Shown one piece after another: positions 20,604 through 31,255 of a stretch of 64,000 nucleotides of DNA. The stretch's first letter is position 1, and every line of letters starts with the position of its first letter. Under the pieces are notes generated by a model that was not told where the DNA came from, ran no database searches, and worked only from the letters and a program-made list of their open reading frames with translations. Origin of the DNA: Amorphophallus konjac (Eukaryota; Streptophyta; Magnoliopsida; Alismatales; Araceae); contig CM040123.1 in the NCBI GenBank assembly GCA_022559845.1, forward strand, positions 298,022,642-298,086,641. The letters run 5' to 3'. Both the position numbers and the translations under genes were made by a program.

Positions 20604-22893
20604 ATGGCCGCTAAACGTGCTCAATGGTGCGACATGCAACGTACTGTCCAGGGCCTTACCCAGGCGCTACAACAAGTGGCGCAGGGCGAAGCCAACCGTG
20701 GAGCGGGAGATCTCCACCGGAGTTTTCGGAACATGAACCCACCAAAGTTTGTTGGTTCGACTGACCCCAATGATGCCGAGCACTGGATCAGGGAAATTGA
20801 ACGTATATTCCGTGTCATGCAATGCACGGATGAAGAAAAGGTTTTACTATCAACTTTTCAACTAGAGCGGGATGCCCGATTCTGGTGGGAGTCAGTAGAA
20901 GCTTCATTACCCCATGAGCAAGTTACGTGGGATGAGTTCTTGGAGTATTTCAACAACAAATATTTCTCAGACCGTATTCAGGAAAAGAAGGTCGTGGAAT
21001 TCACCGCCCTCAAACAAAGGACCTTATCAGTGGCCGAGTATGAGGCCCAATTTTTCCGTCTGTCAAGGTATGCACCCCACTTAGTGTGTACCGAGAAAAT
21101 GAAGGCGAGAGGATTTCTTAATGGGCTTCGACCCCAATACTTTACCCAACTGGCGTCGATGGACATTGAAGTCTATTCGGAGATGATAAGGTGAGCCCCG
21201 CTGTTAGAAGATACCACGGAGTTGTCCGACCGGATCCATGGAAAAGATAAGAAGGATCACGTTACAAGCTCCGGCATGTTCAAGCTGACCTTCAATAAGA
21301 AGATGACTAGCAACGGAGGAGATTCCTCCCAAGAGAAAAAGTTCAAGAAGAGTAACAAACCCTTATTTATCACTACCACACCTTCCAAGGAGGTGTGAAA
21401 ACATTGTGACAAGGCCGGCCATAAGGCCGAGGAATGCTGGAAGAGACTGAGAGCTTGTCTCCGTTGCGGGAGCCGTGATCATCGGATTCCCGATTGCCCC
21501 TTGCTCAATGATCAAGCAGGAGACGAGAAGCACCCAGTGAAGAAGCAAGCACGTCTCCAAGCTCTTCGAGAGGTGAAACAAGATGAAGGCGGACTAGTGG
21601 AAGGTACCTTAAAGATTTGTTCCAAGTCTGCTCGAGTCTTATTTGATACCGGCGCATTACATTCTTTTGTTTCCAAGAAGTTTGCTAATCCATTACCTAT
21701 AGAACCAGAGTGGATAGATCTAGTTATTTCAACCCCTCTTAGAAACAAATCCGAGATCTTACACCATTATCTAAATTGTGAAGTTATGGTGAAAGGGAAA
21801 AATCTACCTACCAATTTAATATGTCTAGACATAAAGGACTATGATGTTATACTAGGAGCCGATTGGCTATCCACACACAAGGCAGTTGTAGATTACCGTA
21901 ATGGCAAGGTAAGTTTTAAGGGAAACCCGGAACTTGTCTACACTAGTCCTCGGAGTCGAAACAAGTCACCCCTTATTTCGGCCCTCCAAGGTAGTAAGCT
22001 CTTAAGGAAAGGATGCGTGGCTTTTATAGCATTTGTGATCACCATGGAAGTGAAGGAGTCTAAGATAGAAGACATCCGAGTGGTTCGGGAGTTTCCCGAT
22101 GTATTCCAGGAAGATTTGTCCGGATTACCCCCACAAAGAGAAGTGGCCTTCACCATCGACTTTGTCCCTGGTGCTGGTCCAGTTTCTAAGGCACCTTATA
22201 GGATGTCCCCTGCCGAGCTCAAGGAATTAAAGGAGCAGTTAATGGAGCTCTTAAAGAAAGGATTTATCAGACCGAGCACTTCCCCGTGGGGAGCACCCGT
22301 GTTATTTTTAAAGAAGAAGGATGGATCGATGAGACTCTGCATCGACTATCAGCAGTTGAACCATCTTACTATCAAGAACAAATATCCACTACCGAGGATC
22401 GATGAGTTATTTGATCAGATATCTGGATCCAAGTATTTCTCAAAGATTGATCTCAGGTTAGGATATCACCAATTGAGGATCAGGGATGAGGACATTCATA
22501 AGACCGCATTCCAGAGCAGATATGGGCACTGCAAATTTGTTGTTATGCCTTTTGGACTAACGAATGTCCCTGCAACCTTTATGTAGTTGATGAATAGCAT
22601 ATTCAGACCTCATCTGGATGAATTTGTAGTGGTCTTTATTGATGACGTATTGATTTATTCCAAGACCGAAGAAGATCATGAAGAACACTTAAGGATGGCA
22701 TTACAAATATTGAGGAAACATCAACTCTATGCCAAACTCAGCAAGTGTGACTTTTGGCTCGAGGAAGTGTCCTTCCTAGGACATGTGATCTCGAAGGATG
22801 GGATTTCTATTGACCTGTCAAAAGTCGAGGGCGTGAAGAGTTGGGAAAGGGTGAACAATGCTATCGAGATCTGTAGTTTCTTAGGTCTAGCTG
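20604..22893 (+). pseudogene. Retro-D gag-protease-reverse transcriptase, truncated and broken
   Basis: The ATG at 20604 opens a Tekay-type gag (20700-21180, FWWESVEA and NxKYFSD-type motifs). A zinc-knuckle pair follows (about 21399-21495), whose first Cys position is replaced by a TGA stop. Next come an aspartic protease (FDTGA, about 21643) and reverse transcriptase (22130-22880, FIDD at about 22637). All parts share one frame, with stops at 21192 (TGA), 21396 (TGA) and 22584 (TAG). The frame is cut in the reverse transcriptase thumb by Retro-E. RNase H, integrase and chromodomain are absent. Confidence 0.88.
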
Positions 22894-23822
22894 TGTAATG
22901 CCTCGGGTTTTTCGGATTTGGATCCGTGGGTTTCGGATCGTCTTTCTGTGGATTACAGATTGTGTCCGAGTGAGCTTCAAACTTTTATACCGGAATTTCG
23001 GACCCATTGGTGGTGTGCCCGTGAATTTCCTTGGGTCCGTGGTGTTGTTTGGAGCACGCCAGAATTTTTCTGGAATTTTCGGAGCCCCTTTGTGGGTCCG
23101 GGGTTGCGTTTTGGGTTTTACGCGTGTTTTCCGTCTATCGGACCTTCGGAACCCCGTTTAGGGTGAACCGTTGCGTTCTCTGACTCCGGGACGTTACCAC
23201 TGCATTGTGCGTGTTCCGAGGATAGCGGAGGTAATTTTTTAGTATTTTTTTGAATTTCTGGAATTTTTAGATTTTTCTATATATTACCCCTTTCTCTCTC
23301 TCCCCTCTCATTTCTCTCCCTTTCCCCTCTCTCTTCTCTCGCATTCTCTCCTCTCCCCCTCTCACTCCGGGCGGCCGACGGAGGCGGCGAGGGCGGGGGC
23401 GGCGTGGCTCGTGGGGCGTGGAGCGACGGGCACGGGACGAGGATCGCGATGGTGGAGGCGGTCCGTGGGATCGTGAACCGGCGAGGGTTTAAATGGCATT
23501 TCTTCGCGGATCGGCGTCCACAGCGCGTCGAATCTTCTGTGGAGATAGGGAGATGGACCCCAGCTCGTGCACTTCCTTTCTCGCGAGTTTGGTAGGCCGT
23601 GGCGAGCCGAGCGGGTTTATTTTCATATTTTGGGCAAAATGCATGTTTTCGGAGTGTGAGCCGGATCTCCCGTTATACGGCATTTTTGGTCGATCCAGGG
23701 GTTCAGATGCATGCCTAGGGACTTGGGGAAGGTTTCCCCTTTTGTTTATTCTTCACCTGGGGGTGAACGGGGCATGGAATGGTTTCCTTCACTGTTTTCA
23801 CCATTTTTGGGCGTAGACTGAG

Positions 23823-24112
23823 AACGCGCTCGCCCAGGTGGGCGCGTTCTTGGAGGTCGCACCACCCCAATAGAGCGCGTTCATAGAAGAAGATGAATAG
23901 TAAGGCGGTTCTTATCGCGCTGCAGGTGGGTAGCGCGTTCGTCTTATCGCACTATAGGGGCATAGCGCGTTCATGCTTGTCATGCTATGTGTTTCCAGTG
24001 CATTCTGGCCTGTCGTGCTATATGTTTATAGCGTGTTCTTCTTTGTCGCGCTACAGGGATATAGCGCGTTTTGACTGAACGTGCTATATAAGGGTAGCAC
24101 GTTCTTAAGGGC
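23823..24112 (+). repeat. Hairpin array CGCGCTA...TAGCGCG in Retro-E LTR
   Basis: Eight units, about 37 bases apart, follow the form AACGCGCTA-N6-8-TAGCGCGTT. Examples are AGAACGCGC/GCGCGTTCT at about 23820-23850, GTCGCGCTA/TAGCGCGTT near 24045, and AACGTGCTA/TAGCACGTT near 24080. The last pair shows a compensated change (GC to GT paired with AC). Confidence 0.85.
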
Positions 24113-25457
24113 CACCAGCTAAGCTGCCCAGGGCGGGTAGTCTATGGCTGATCGCACCTCCCTTGACCGTGTATGTCTCGGACACCCCGTGGAGTTTCGT
24201 GACCGTGTCTTTGGGTGTCTGGGGGTTTCATTTATCTTGATTAGCGTGCCCATAGGTGTGTGTGTTCTGGGCTTTGAGTCACGCTTGATAGAGTCACCAT
24301 GTATCGGTGTGTGTGCGGTGGGGTTCCCCTGCATGTCGTGGGTTTTCTTGGAAGATGATTGGCAAGTGGGCCAAGTGTTTGGCCTTGGACTGCGAGTCCA
24401 GTCATCCAGACTAGAGCTGGAGGTTTCCCGCTTTCCCTGGGATAGGGAATCGGCGTGGCGGCTTGTGAGCTACTTTGGGAATCGTGCTTCTGTACTTTTC
24501 GCGTGGGTCATGTGTGTGGCCTTGGACTGTGAGTCCAGTCACCCAGCCTGGGGCTGGAGGTCTCTTGAGTTCCCTTCTTGAGGGGATGGTCTCGACGGCT
24601 CATGAGATACCTCGATATTTGTGCTATCGTGGTTTTAGACCTAGGGATCAGGCTAGATTAACGGCATTGCGTCGTTGCGTTCAACGATCTTGACCCCGTG
24701 TCTTGTGACTCAAGGACCGTTAGATTTAGTTAGTCTAGAGGACCGTCCAGAGTCCAGTGGCTCGTCGCCACTTGGTTCTTCTCGACTTTCGCGCAGAGTG
24801 CGTGCATGTTTCTCGGAGTTTCTCCTTGGAGAGTGGTCACACCAGTGACTCCCCACTAGTCGTAGCCTTCCGACACGCGAGTGGTGCCACCAGGGAGTGG
24901 TGGCGAGGCTACCCCAGAGAGAGACAGTTTTAGACTAGTTTTCGTCGGGCCCCACGTCTACCAGCCAGAGTCTGGCTGAAGGGAAAATCAGTTAGAGGGC
25001 CAGACCAGAGACGCACGGTCTGTGTGTGCACACGTGGTTGGGGGCGGTTGGACCCGTGCTGACGAGCGTGACCCCAGCTAGTCACTTATTTTGTGGTTAC
25101 TCATATGGTGTCCCCATTCCACCAGGGGTCGAGGGGGACACCTGAGACGCGGTCTAAGCCATTAGTGGACGTATCCGGCCTTGCTTCTGGTGGGCAGGTA
25201 CTCCTGTCACATGAGACGTGACTCTGCTATTTCCGGGTTCCGTTTCCCGTCTGTGAGACGTGGTTTTTTGGACCATCCAGTGTTTCCAAGGTAATGGCCA
25301 GGGTGCTAGTAGCTTTACCGAGGTCGCGTCTTGTTGTGCGGTCCCCGTGACCAGGTGGTCGGGGTTTTACACCTTGGATAGCGTGTCCAGGTTGGCTTTG
25401 TCCTAGGAGACGGGCCTCTGCGGCGGGACTACCATGGGTTTACCTCGGTGAGTGGTG

Positions 25458-25462
25458 TTAGT
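25458..25462. repeat. Target-site duplication TTAGT, left of Tat element
   Basis: TTAGT abuts the Tat LTR start at 25463 and is repeated at 46098-46102. Confidence 0.92.
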
Positions 25463-26754
25463 TGTAGACACGCTAAAATTGATACTATGTTGATCAAATC
25501 TCATGTCACCATGTTAACGCTTCAAAGTGGACTTCAATATTTCTATAATATAAAGTTTTTCTATTTTTGTGAGGGTTTTTATGATTTTTCTTGCATTTTT
25601 TTAATTAATGACTCGAAGAGGGGCGTGTTTTAAATAGCGACCTGAGCTAGGGCGTTGTTAAAAGGAAGGACGACTGGAGCAAAAGGCGTCAGTTTCTGAT
25701 ATTTGACGTATCCTACCCTAATTGAAATCAAAAAGTAACGTCCCTCCCTGGGTCGTGTTTTAAATTAACGTCTCTCCTGTAGGCGTGTCTTTATAATTTT
25801 CAAATAAGGAAGGTTTTTTTACTAAAATTAAATCCAAGAATTGACGTCTTTGTCCCAGTCGTGATTTCAATTAATGCCTCTAGGCAGGTCGTCAATTTCA
25901 TTTAACGCCTTGATGGGAGTCGTCTCTTTTCCTTCCGTGTCCTGCTTGAACTGCCCTTTCCTGGAGAGTCCCCTGCTCTGTTTGGTCATCTTGCTCGATT
26001 AGGGAACTAGAGACCTTGCCGTAGAAGGGTCTTGCTAGTTCTTGTCCCATTAGATTTGTGTTTTCTACCCTATAAATAGCCTCCTGGGTCGAGTTCGCGC
26101 GAGAGAGGTAGCATGGCAGAAGCTTGATAGGAAGGTTGGCTAAAACAGCAGAGAGAGAGCATAGCAGAAGCCTTTCTACTCCCCTTTTCTTTGCGAATCC
26201 GTGCTCCTGCAGTGGTCTTCTTCTTCCTATTGCATCAGCTGCATCAACTCGATTTTCCCTTGACTGTTGTCAGGAACAGCAGGGAGTTCTTTCCATCAAT
26301 TTATTATTTCATCTTTGTTCATCATATATCGTTCCCCTTTTAAGTTTGCATTAGCTCTACATCATATCTCTTTCCTTCCCTAATTCTCCTAGGGGTTTTA
26401 AAATAACCAAAAGGTGCACACTTTATGCTCCACTTTCATCATCATATTACTCTTTTGGATTGATACTACGTAAACTTGGCTAATCCCTCTTCTTTTGTTT
26501 GTTCTTTGTCTAAGAGTAATTAAGAGGAAAACCCCCTTCATCGGCCGGCCGGTAGAAGGAGGAGGAAGGAATCTACACTCATCCCGCATCCTTATTTTCA
26601 CCAGGTATTCGCGATCAATCTCCCTTCTTTTGAGGTAACCCCTCTGGCGATCACACTCCAATAGCAATCTCTTGCTCCCCATTATTCCCTTTGTTTCCCT
26701 GTTTATCTTTCTCCTTATTTATTTATTTTTTTGATGTGAAAAACACGATTCACA
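25463..26754 (+). repeat. Tat 5' LTR
   Basis: It is near-identical to 44812-46097. About eight ACGCC/GGCGT-type hairpins lie in U3 (25606-25920), upstream of a TATAAATA at 26071. It ends CACGATTCACA. Confidence 0.95.
26071..26078 (+). promoter_or_regulatory. Tat 5' LTR TATA box
   Basis: TATAAATA in the context CTACCC-TATAAATA-GCC, conserved in the 3' LTR at 45420. Confidence 0.75.
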
Positions 26755-26756
26755 AA

Positions 26757-26774
26757 TTGGCGATCACGGTGGGA
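26757..26774 (+). promoter_or_regulatory. Tat primer-binding site, not tRNA-iMet
   Basis: Two bases after the LTR, TTGGCGATCACGGTGGGA resembles the TGGCG...GGGGA sites used by Tat/Ogre elements (tRNA-Arg or tRNA-Asp type). The exact tRNA is not settled from sequence alone. Confidence 0.65.
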
Positions 26775-27745
26775 CTTCCACTATTTTTCTTTTGATTACC
26801 CTCTCCTGTTGGCACCCACGTGTGCCCTTTCCCCATTGGCACCCACGTGTGCCCTTTCCCTTAGGTACCCACGGTACCCCTCCACTGTGCCTCACTGGCA
26901 CCCTCCATTGTGCACACTGCACACCCACACCCCTCGGATTAGCCAGTTTGTGTTCTCTGTGTTTTTTAATTAACGCCTCACATCAAGGCGTGCTTCATGA
27001 ATTAACGCCTTTACTCGAGGCGTCTTTCTTGCATTTAACGCCTTCTGTGAAGGCGCCTTTTATATAGCGTCTCCCTCTTTCTCACTCTCTGAGAATTGAC
27101 GCCCCTCGCCATGGGCGTCCTTCGTCTATCCGGAGCCTCTCTCCCAGGCGTCTTTTGCACAATTCGCGCCTCACACCAAGGCGTTTCTTGAGCACTATCC
27201 AATAGGACTTCACAGATTAGCGACAGCCACGCTGTCGTGTTTCCTTATTTTAGCGACTTCTGCCAAGTCGCTTTTTACCTGTGTGTTAACAGAAAGTTGC
27301 TTGATCTGTTTGTTCATGCTGGATTGATTCACATATTCATTATCTGATTATACCTGGTTGCTCTGCTTATATTATTCTGCATTTTGTGGCATTTGGTTGA
27401 GAGACTTCCTCTCTCTACACTAGGATTCCACACACCCTTCTTGGAATTGGAACAACCCTCCATTGAGCATTCCGTCTCTTTGGACCGGAAATTCCTTTTC
27501 CAAGACCTCCGTAAGTCCCCGCACCCGTGGATTCCCTCACGGACGCCGGGCTGGTTGTACCTTGAAGTACCCGGAGTTTAGATAGCCCACCGTTGGTGAG
27601 GAGAGAGAAAGAACTTAGTTAACCCGGATATCACAACCAAAACTCACAACTAAGTTCTACACTACAAAGAGAGAGGATTGTGCATCAATTTAATCCACTC
27701 TAATCTCAAACTTGAATCTAAAAGCTTGCGTTCATTACAACTTGT
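26775..27745 (+). other. Tat untranslated leader with hairpin repeats
   Basis: No coding potential is recognised. A ~25-base segment with a CACGTG core is tandemly duplicated at 26810-26862. About nine ACGCC...GGCGT-type hairpins lie at 26970-27275 with spacing near 30-33 bases. The rest, up to the first gag ATG, shows nothing recognisable. Confidence 0.7.
26968..27275. repeat. Tat hairpin array, leader copy
   Basis: Copies begin near 26970, 27003, 27034, 27096, 27162, 27217 and 27250. Typical form is TTAACGCCT-N5-8-AGGCGTC. A variant with GACAGC/GCTGTC arms lies at 27217. The same motif recurs at 25606-25920, 36936-37092, 40224-40825, 41424-41830, 43580-43770 and in the 3' LTR. Confidence 0.85.
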
Positions 27746-30700
27746 TTGCATAACTTGATTGGATTGAGTGATTACTGCAATTATAGTTCCTCCAAAACAA
27801 GCTTCTTTCTCTGCTTAAACATGCAACTCTGTTCAGGCAAGATTATCAACGTGGCAAGCTACGGGTACGCCTATGATGATGTGGAAGAGAATATTTTTGA
27901 TCAATCTTATGAGGCACCCCTCCAAGATTCCATCTATCATGAGGGAAATCACCCTCCGTCTCAGGTTCATTACTCTCAAATTCATGTGGTTGACACCACA
28001 ACTCACGAGGTTGAACCCTCTTCTCAAGCTTTACCATCCAATCAGAACACATCGGGGAACACCTCCCCTTCTTTCAACGTCAAGGATTTAATTCATGCAT
28101 TATCTCAATTGGAGGATTCCCAGCGGTAGGCAGTTCAGACCGCTTTGAAAGGGAAATCTGTTCCCTCTTCATCTTCCAATCCCCCTCCGGCCGCGAGTGG
28201 CCATCACGTTGTTAATGACCAGGCGGTCTTGCACAAACCCCCCTCTTGTCCACCAACGCCCGGTGCGGCCATGCCGGCCCAACAGGCAAGTTATTCCGCG
28301 GCTAGGCCCCAATTCTTTCAACCTCCCCAAATTCTAAGGACGCCTATGCCAAATACCTTCATTCCAAATTCGGCCCCGGTCGAGTCAGACACTAATGCTT
28401 TGCTCCTTCAGAAATTGGCTAGCATGGAAGAACAACTCAACAAGGTTACTGCTGCCAAGAATGCTCCAGAGATATCTCTGCCTACATTGCCAGTTTTTCA
28501 CTTACCACCTTCTGAGATGCCGAATTTTTGGTGATACAATGGAACTGGCAATCCATTTATTCACTTGAAATATTTTATGTATGAGACCTCTTTTTGGCAA
28601 GGCAACAAAGCCTCACTGGCTTATTTGTTTAGAAGATCCCTAGAGGGGCCAGCCCTCGAGTGGTTCTATTCCTTGGATCCGACAGATGCCAGTAATTTTG
28701 ATGTGGTTCAAAGGAAATTCTTGCAGAAGTATAGGGACCGGGTTGGACCCTCTCTATCTGTTACGGACCTGGTTGTAGAGAAAATGAAGCCCGAGGAGGA
28801 CTTCATCATATTTTCTGGTCGATGGCGATCAATGGCTGAGAAATTGAAAGATACTTTGTCAGAACTAGAGTAGGTTAAAATGATTATTTCAAATGCAACC
28901 CCTCCGTTCCGGCATATATTAGCCATGAACAGATTGACCACCATGGAGGAGCTCTATGAAAGAGCTCGATATATTAAAACTCAGATGAAGGATTCGCCCA
29001 TCATGGGCATGTTCGAACTGAAACCACGGTTGGTCAAGAAAAATACAAATGTCAACAATAGCGGGCCCACGATTGAGGGCACCGTCATCAATGAGCAAGT
29101 TGGTGCGGTCGGCAATCCCACACCTTTTCGCCAATCTAACCCACGACCTCCGCCACCTCCACAACAAAACACCCTCTTCCACTCACTCCCACAACACCAA
29201 TTTGCTCCTCAACCTTCCCTTGCTCCTCCATAAAACCAAACACCACATGCAGACCTCTCAGCTCCGCAACAGTACCACCAAGTGCCGCCACCCACCAACT
29301 ATGACCCGCAACAACAACAGCAAAGGAGACCACTTGGCCCCAAAAGGGCCCATTATCCGCCATTGCCAGAAAGTCTCCCAGATATATTTAATGCCCTGAT
29401 GGCTGCTAATCTACTCATGTTATCAAAAGAAAGGACAGCGTGGCCTGCTAATGTTGACACGTCTCGCTATTGTGTTTTCCACCGCTCCCCTGGTCACAAT
29501 ATTGACCATTGCTTTCACTTCAAGGACTACATCTATGACTTAAATGACCAGGGTGGTATTAATTGGGACGAGATGAGACAGTTCATCGCTGCTATGAAAG
29601 TAAGAAGGCCTCCTCGGCAACAGTAGGCTCAGCAGCCGCAACAACCAGCTCCACCAGTACAACAGCAAGCTCCAGCACCTCAGCACGATATGGGGATTGT
29701 CCACAACCCATTGCCGGAGCACCAAGCAAATCAGCATGTGAACCTGGTCACGTCTCTCCATGAAGTAGAGAGAGGGCAGGGATGGCACGAAGAAAGCGCC
29801 TCTGTCGGGGCATTCCATCATAATTCGAATCAACCTCCGCACCTCTTGCGCACGCCTCCTTCTTCTTCTACCCCTCAATTAAGTCGCCCCCTTTTGCACC
29901 CCGTTAACCCATCTGTCCCCACTAATTCCTCATCATTGCCAACCCGGTCTCTCCTTACCCGTCCACCATGACCACAGCCCCTGATGCAGCAACCTCCATC
30001 ATCCGCCACCAATCCTTCGCCATCACCATCTAGGCCACTCCTCATTCGCCCGTCACCAGCACCGGTTACATCCACTACCATCACTCCTCCGCCGACAAGG
30101 ACACCTCCACCATCAGCTCAACCACCATTTATACCCCGAACCCTCCTTGTTCAATCCGTTAGCACTTCCCACACTCGGGCACCCCTTCCTACTCCAATAC
30201 CTCCTACGGGGGCTGCCTTGTCGAATTCCTCACCGACTTCTTCTTCAAACATTCCTCCACCAATTCTCAATGCTAACACCTCTTCATCTTCCAACCCTCC
30301 CTCCACACTTACCCCGACAGAGGCGCGTCAAACCATAGCACCGCTCCGCAGTGGACGGATGTTCCAGCGCATCTTTCCCCAGAGAGAGCAGGAGCCCACG
30401 CAGGGGCCCAATGAACAAGAGCAAGAGCAAGAGTCTGTTCCAGGCACTCAATATGATTTACTGAAGCATCTTGACCAAACTCCAGCAAGAATCTCTATTT
30501 TAGAATTGATTAAGAGGTCAACCACTCATCAATTGGCTTTAAAGGAATATTTACAGAAAGTTATGGTCAATGAGGACATCCCTGCCGAGCAGATAACTAC
30601 AGTCTTGACGCCTGCTAGCGGTCAGCCAGCAATTACTTTTTTTGAACATGAATTGGCACCTCAACCAGTAAGGAAATATGCCATGTGTATCACAGTTGAC

Positions 30701-31246
30701 ATAAATAAAGTGGCAGTAAAACAATGTTTGGTGGACACTGGGGCATCCATCAATGTATTACCGCCCACCACTTTGAAGATGTGCGGCATTCCAGAAGATC
30801 AGATTCGGCCATCTACCATAACAGTCACAACATACGACAATACTAAGAAGCCTCCTCTGGGCATGATAACGTTAAAGGTTAGTCTGGGTCCAGCAACAAT
30901 CACAGTCGATTTTCACATCTTGGACATGGATCCAACATTCAATGGCATCTTGGGTCGACCCTATATTCAGCAGTTAGATGCAGTGCCCTCTAGAAATCAT
31001 CAATGCCTCAAGTTTCCACACAAGGGCCGTATTATCAAAGTGACTAGCATGCCGATTCTGCCTGATGAAGACATACACCTAGCAACGTCAGTTCCTTCTA
31101 TTTGGCCTTCCAACAAGCCGTTGCTATTAGTATTGGATATCCCTCACCTACGGCCGATGCCACCCGAGACAGTTACAACAGTTGCCATGACACCCTTAAC
31201 TTCCAAGGGGAAGAAGAAGAAGAATACAATGAATACCCCGTTTTAG
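27746..31246 (+). pseudogene. Tat gag and aspartic protease, open frame interrupted by stops
   Basis: One frame runs from about 27746 to 31246 and continues in phase into pol. A retrotrans-gag domain lies around 28536-29000 and a CCHC-like knuckle (YCVFH...GH..HC) at about 29467-29515. A long Pro/Gln/Ser-rich linker follows (29620-30420). The protease active site is DTGAS at about 30736. Stops sit at 28127 (TAG), 28532 (TGA), 28871 (TAG), 29231 (TAA), 29624 (TAG), 29969 (TGA) and 31244 (TAG), with no frameshift. The true start is uncertain; a CAG/G splice acceptor-like site near 27837 may matter. Gag would package the RNA. Confidence 0.82.
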
Positions 31247-31255
31247 AATATTCTG

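Larger units (their letters stand above)
18934..22893 (+). mobile_element. Retro-D: broken Ty3/gypsy element (Tekay-like), oldest layer
   Basis: It consists of an LTR-like segment, a degenerate primer-binding site, gag, protease and the first part of reverse transcriptase. TR-GAG1 abuts its left side and Retro-E interrupts it at 22894. A LINE fragment sits just after the primer-binding site. No 3' half or second LTR is in the window. Confidence 0.75.
22894..25462 (+). repeat. Retro-E LTR, first part
   Basis: It has the same order of blocks as the Tekay LTR: TATA-like TATATATTACCCC near 23277, then CT-rich and GC-rich sequence, a conserved CCTAGG / CCCCTTTTGTTT block (about 23715-23780), then a hairpin array. 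It is cut by the Tat element after the TTAGT duplication. Confidence 0.85.
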
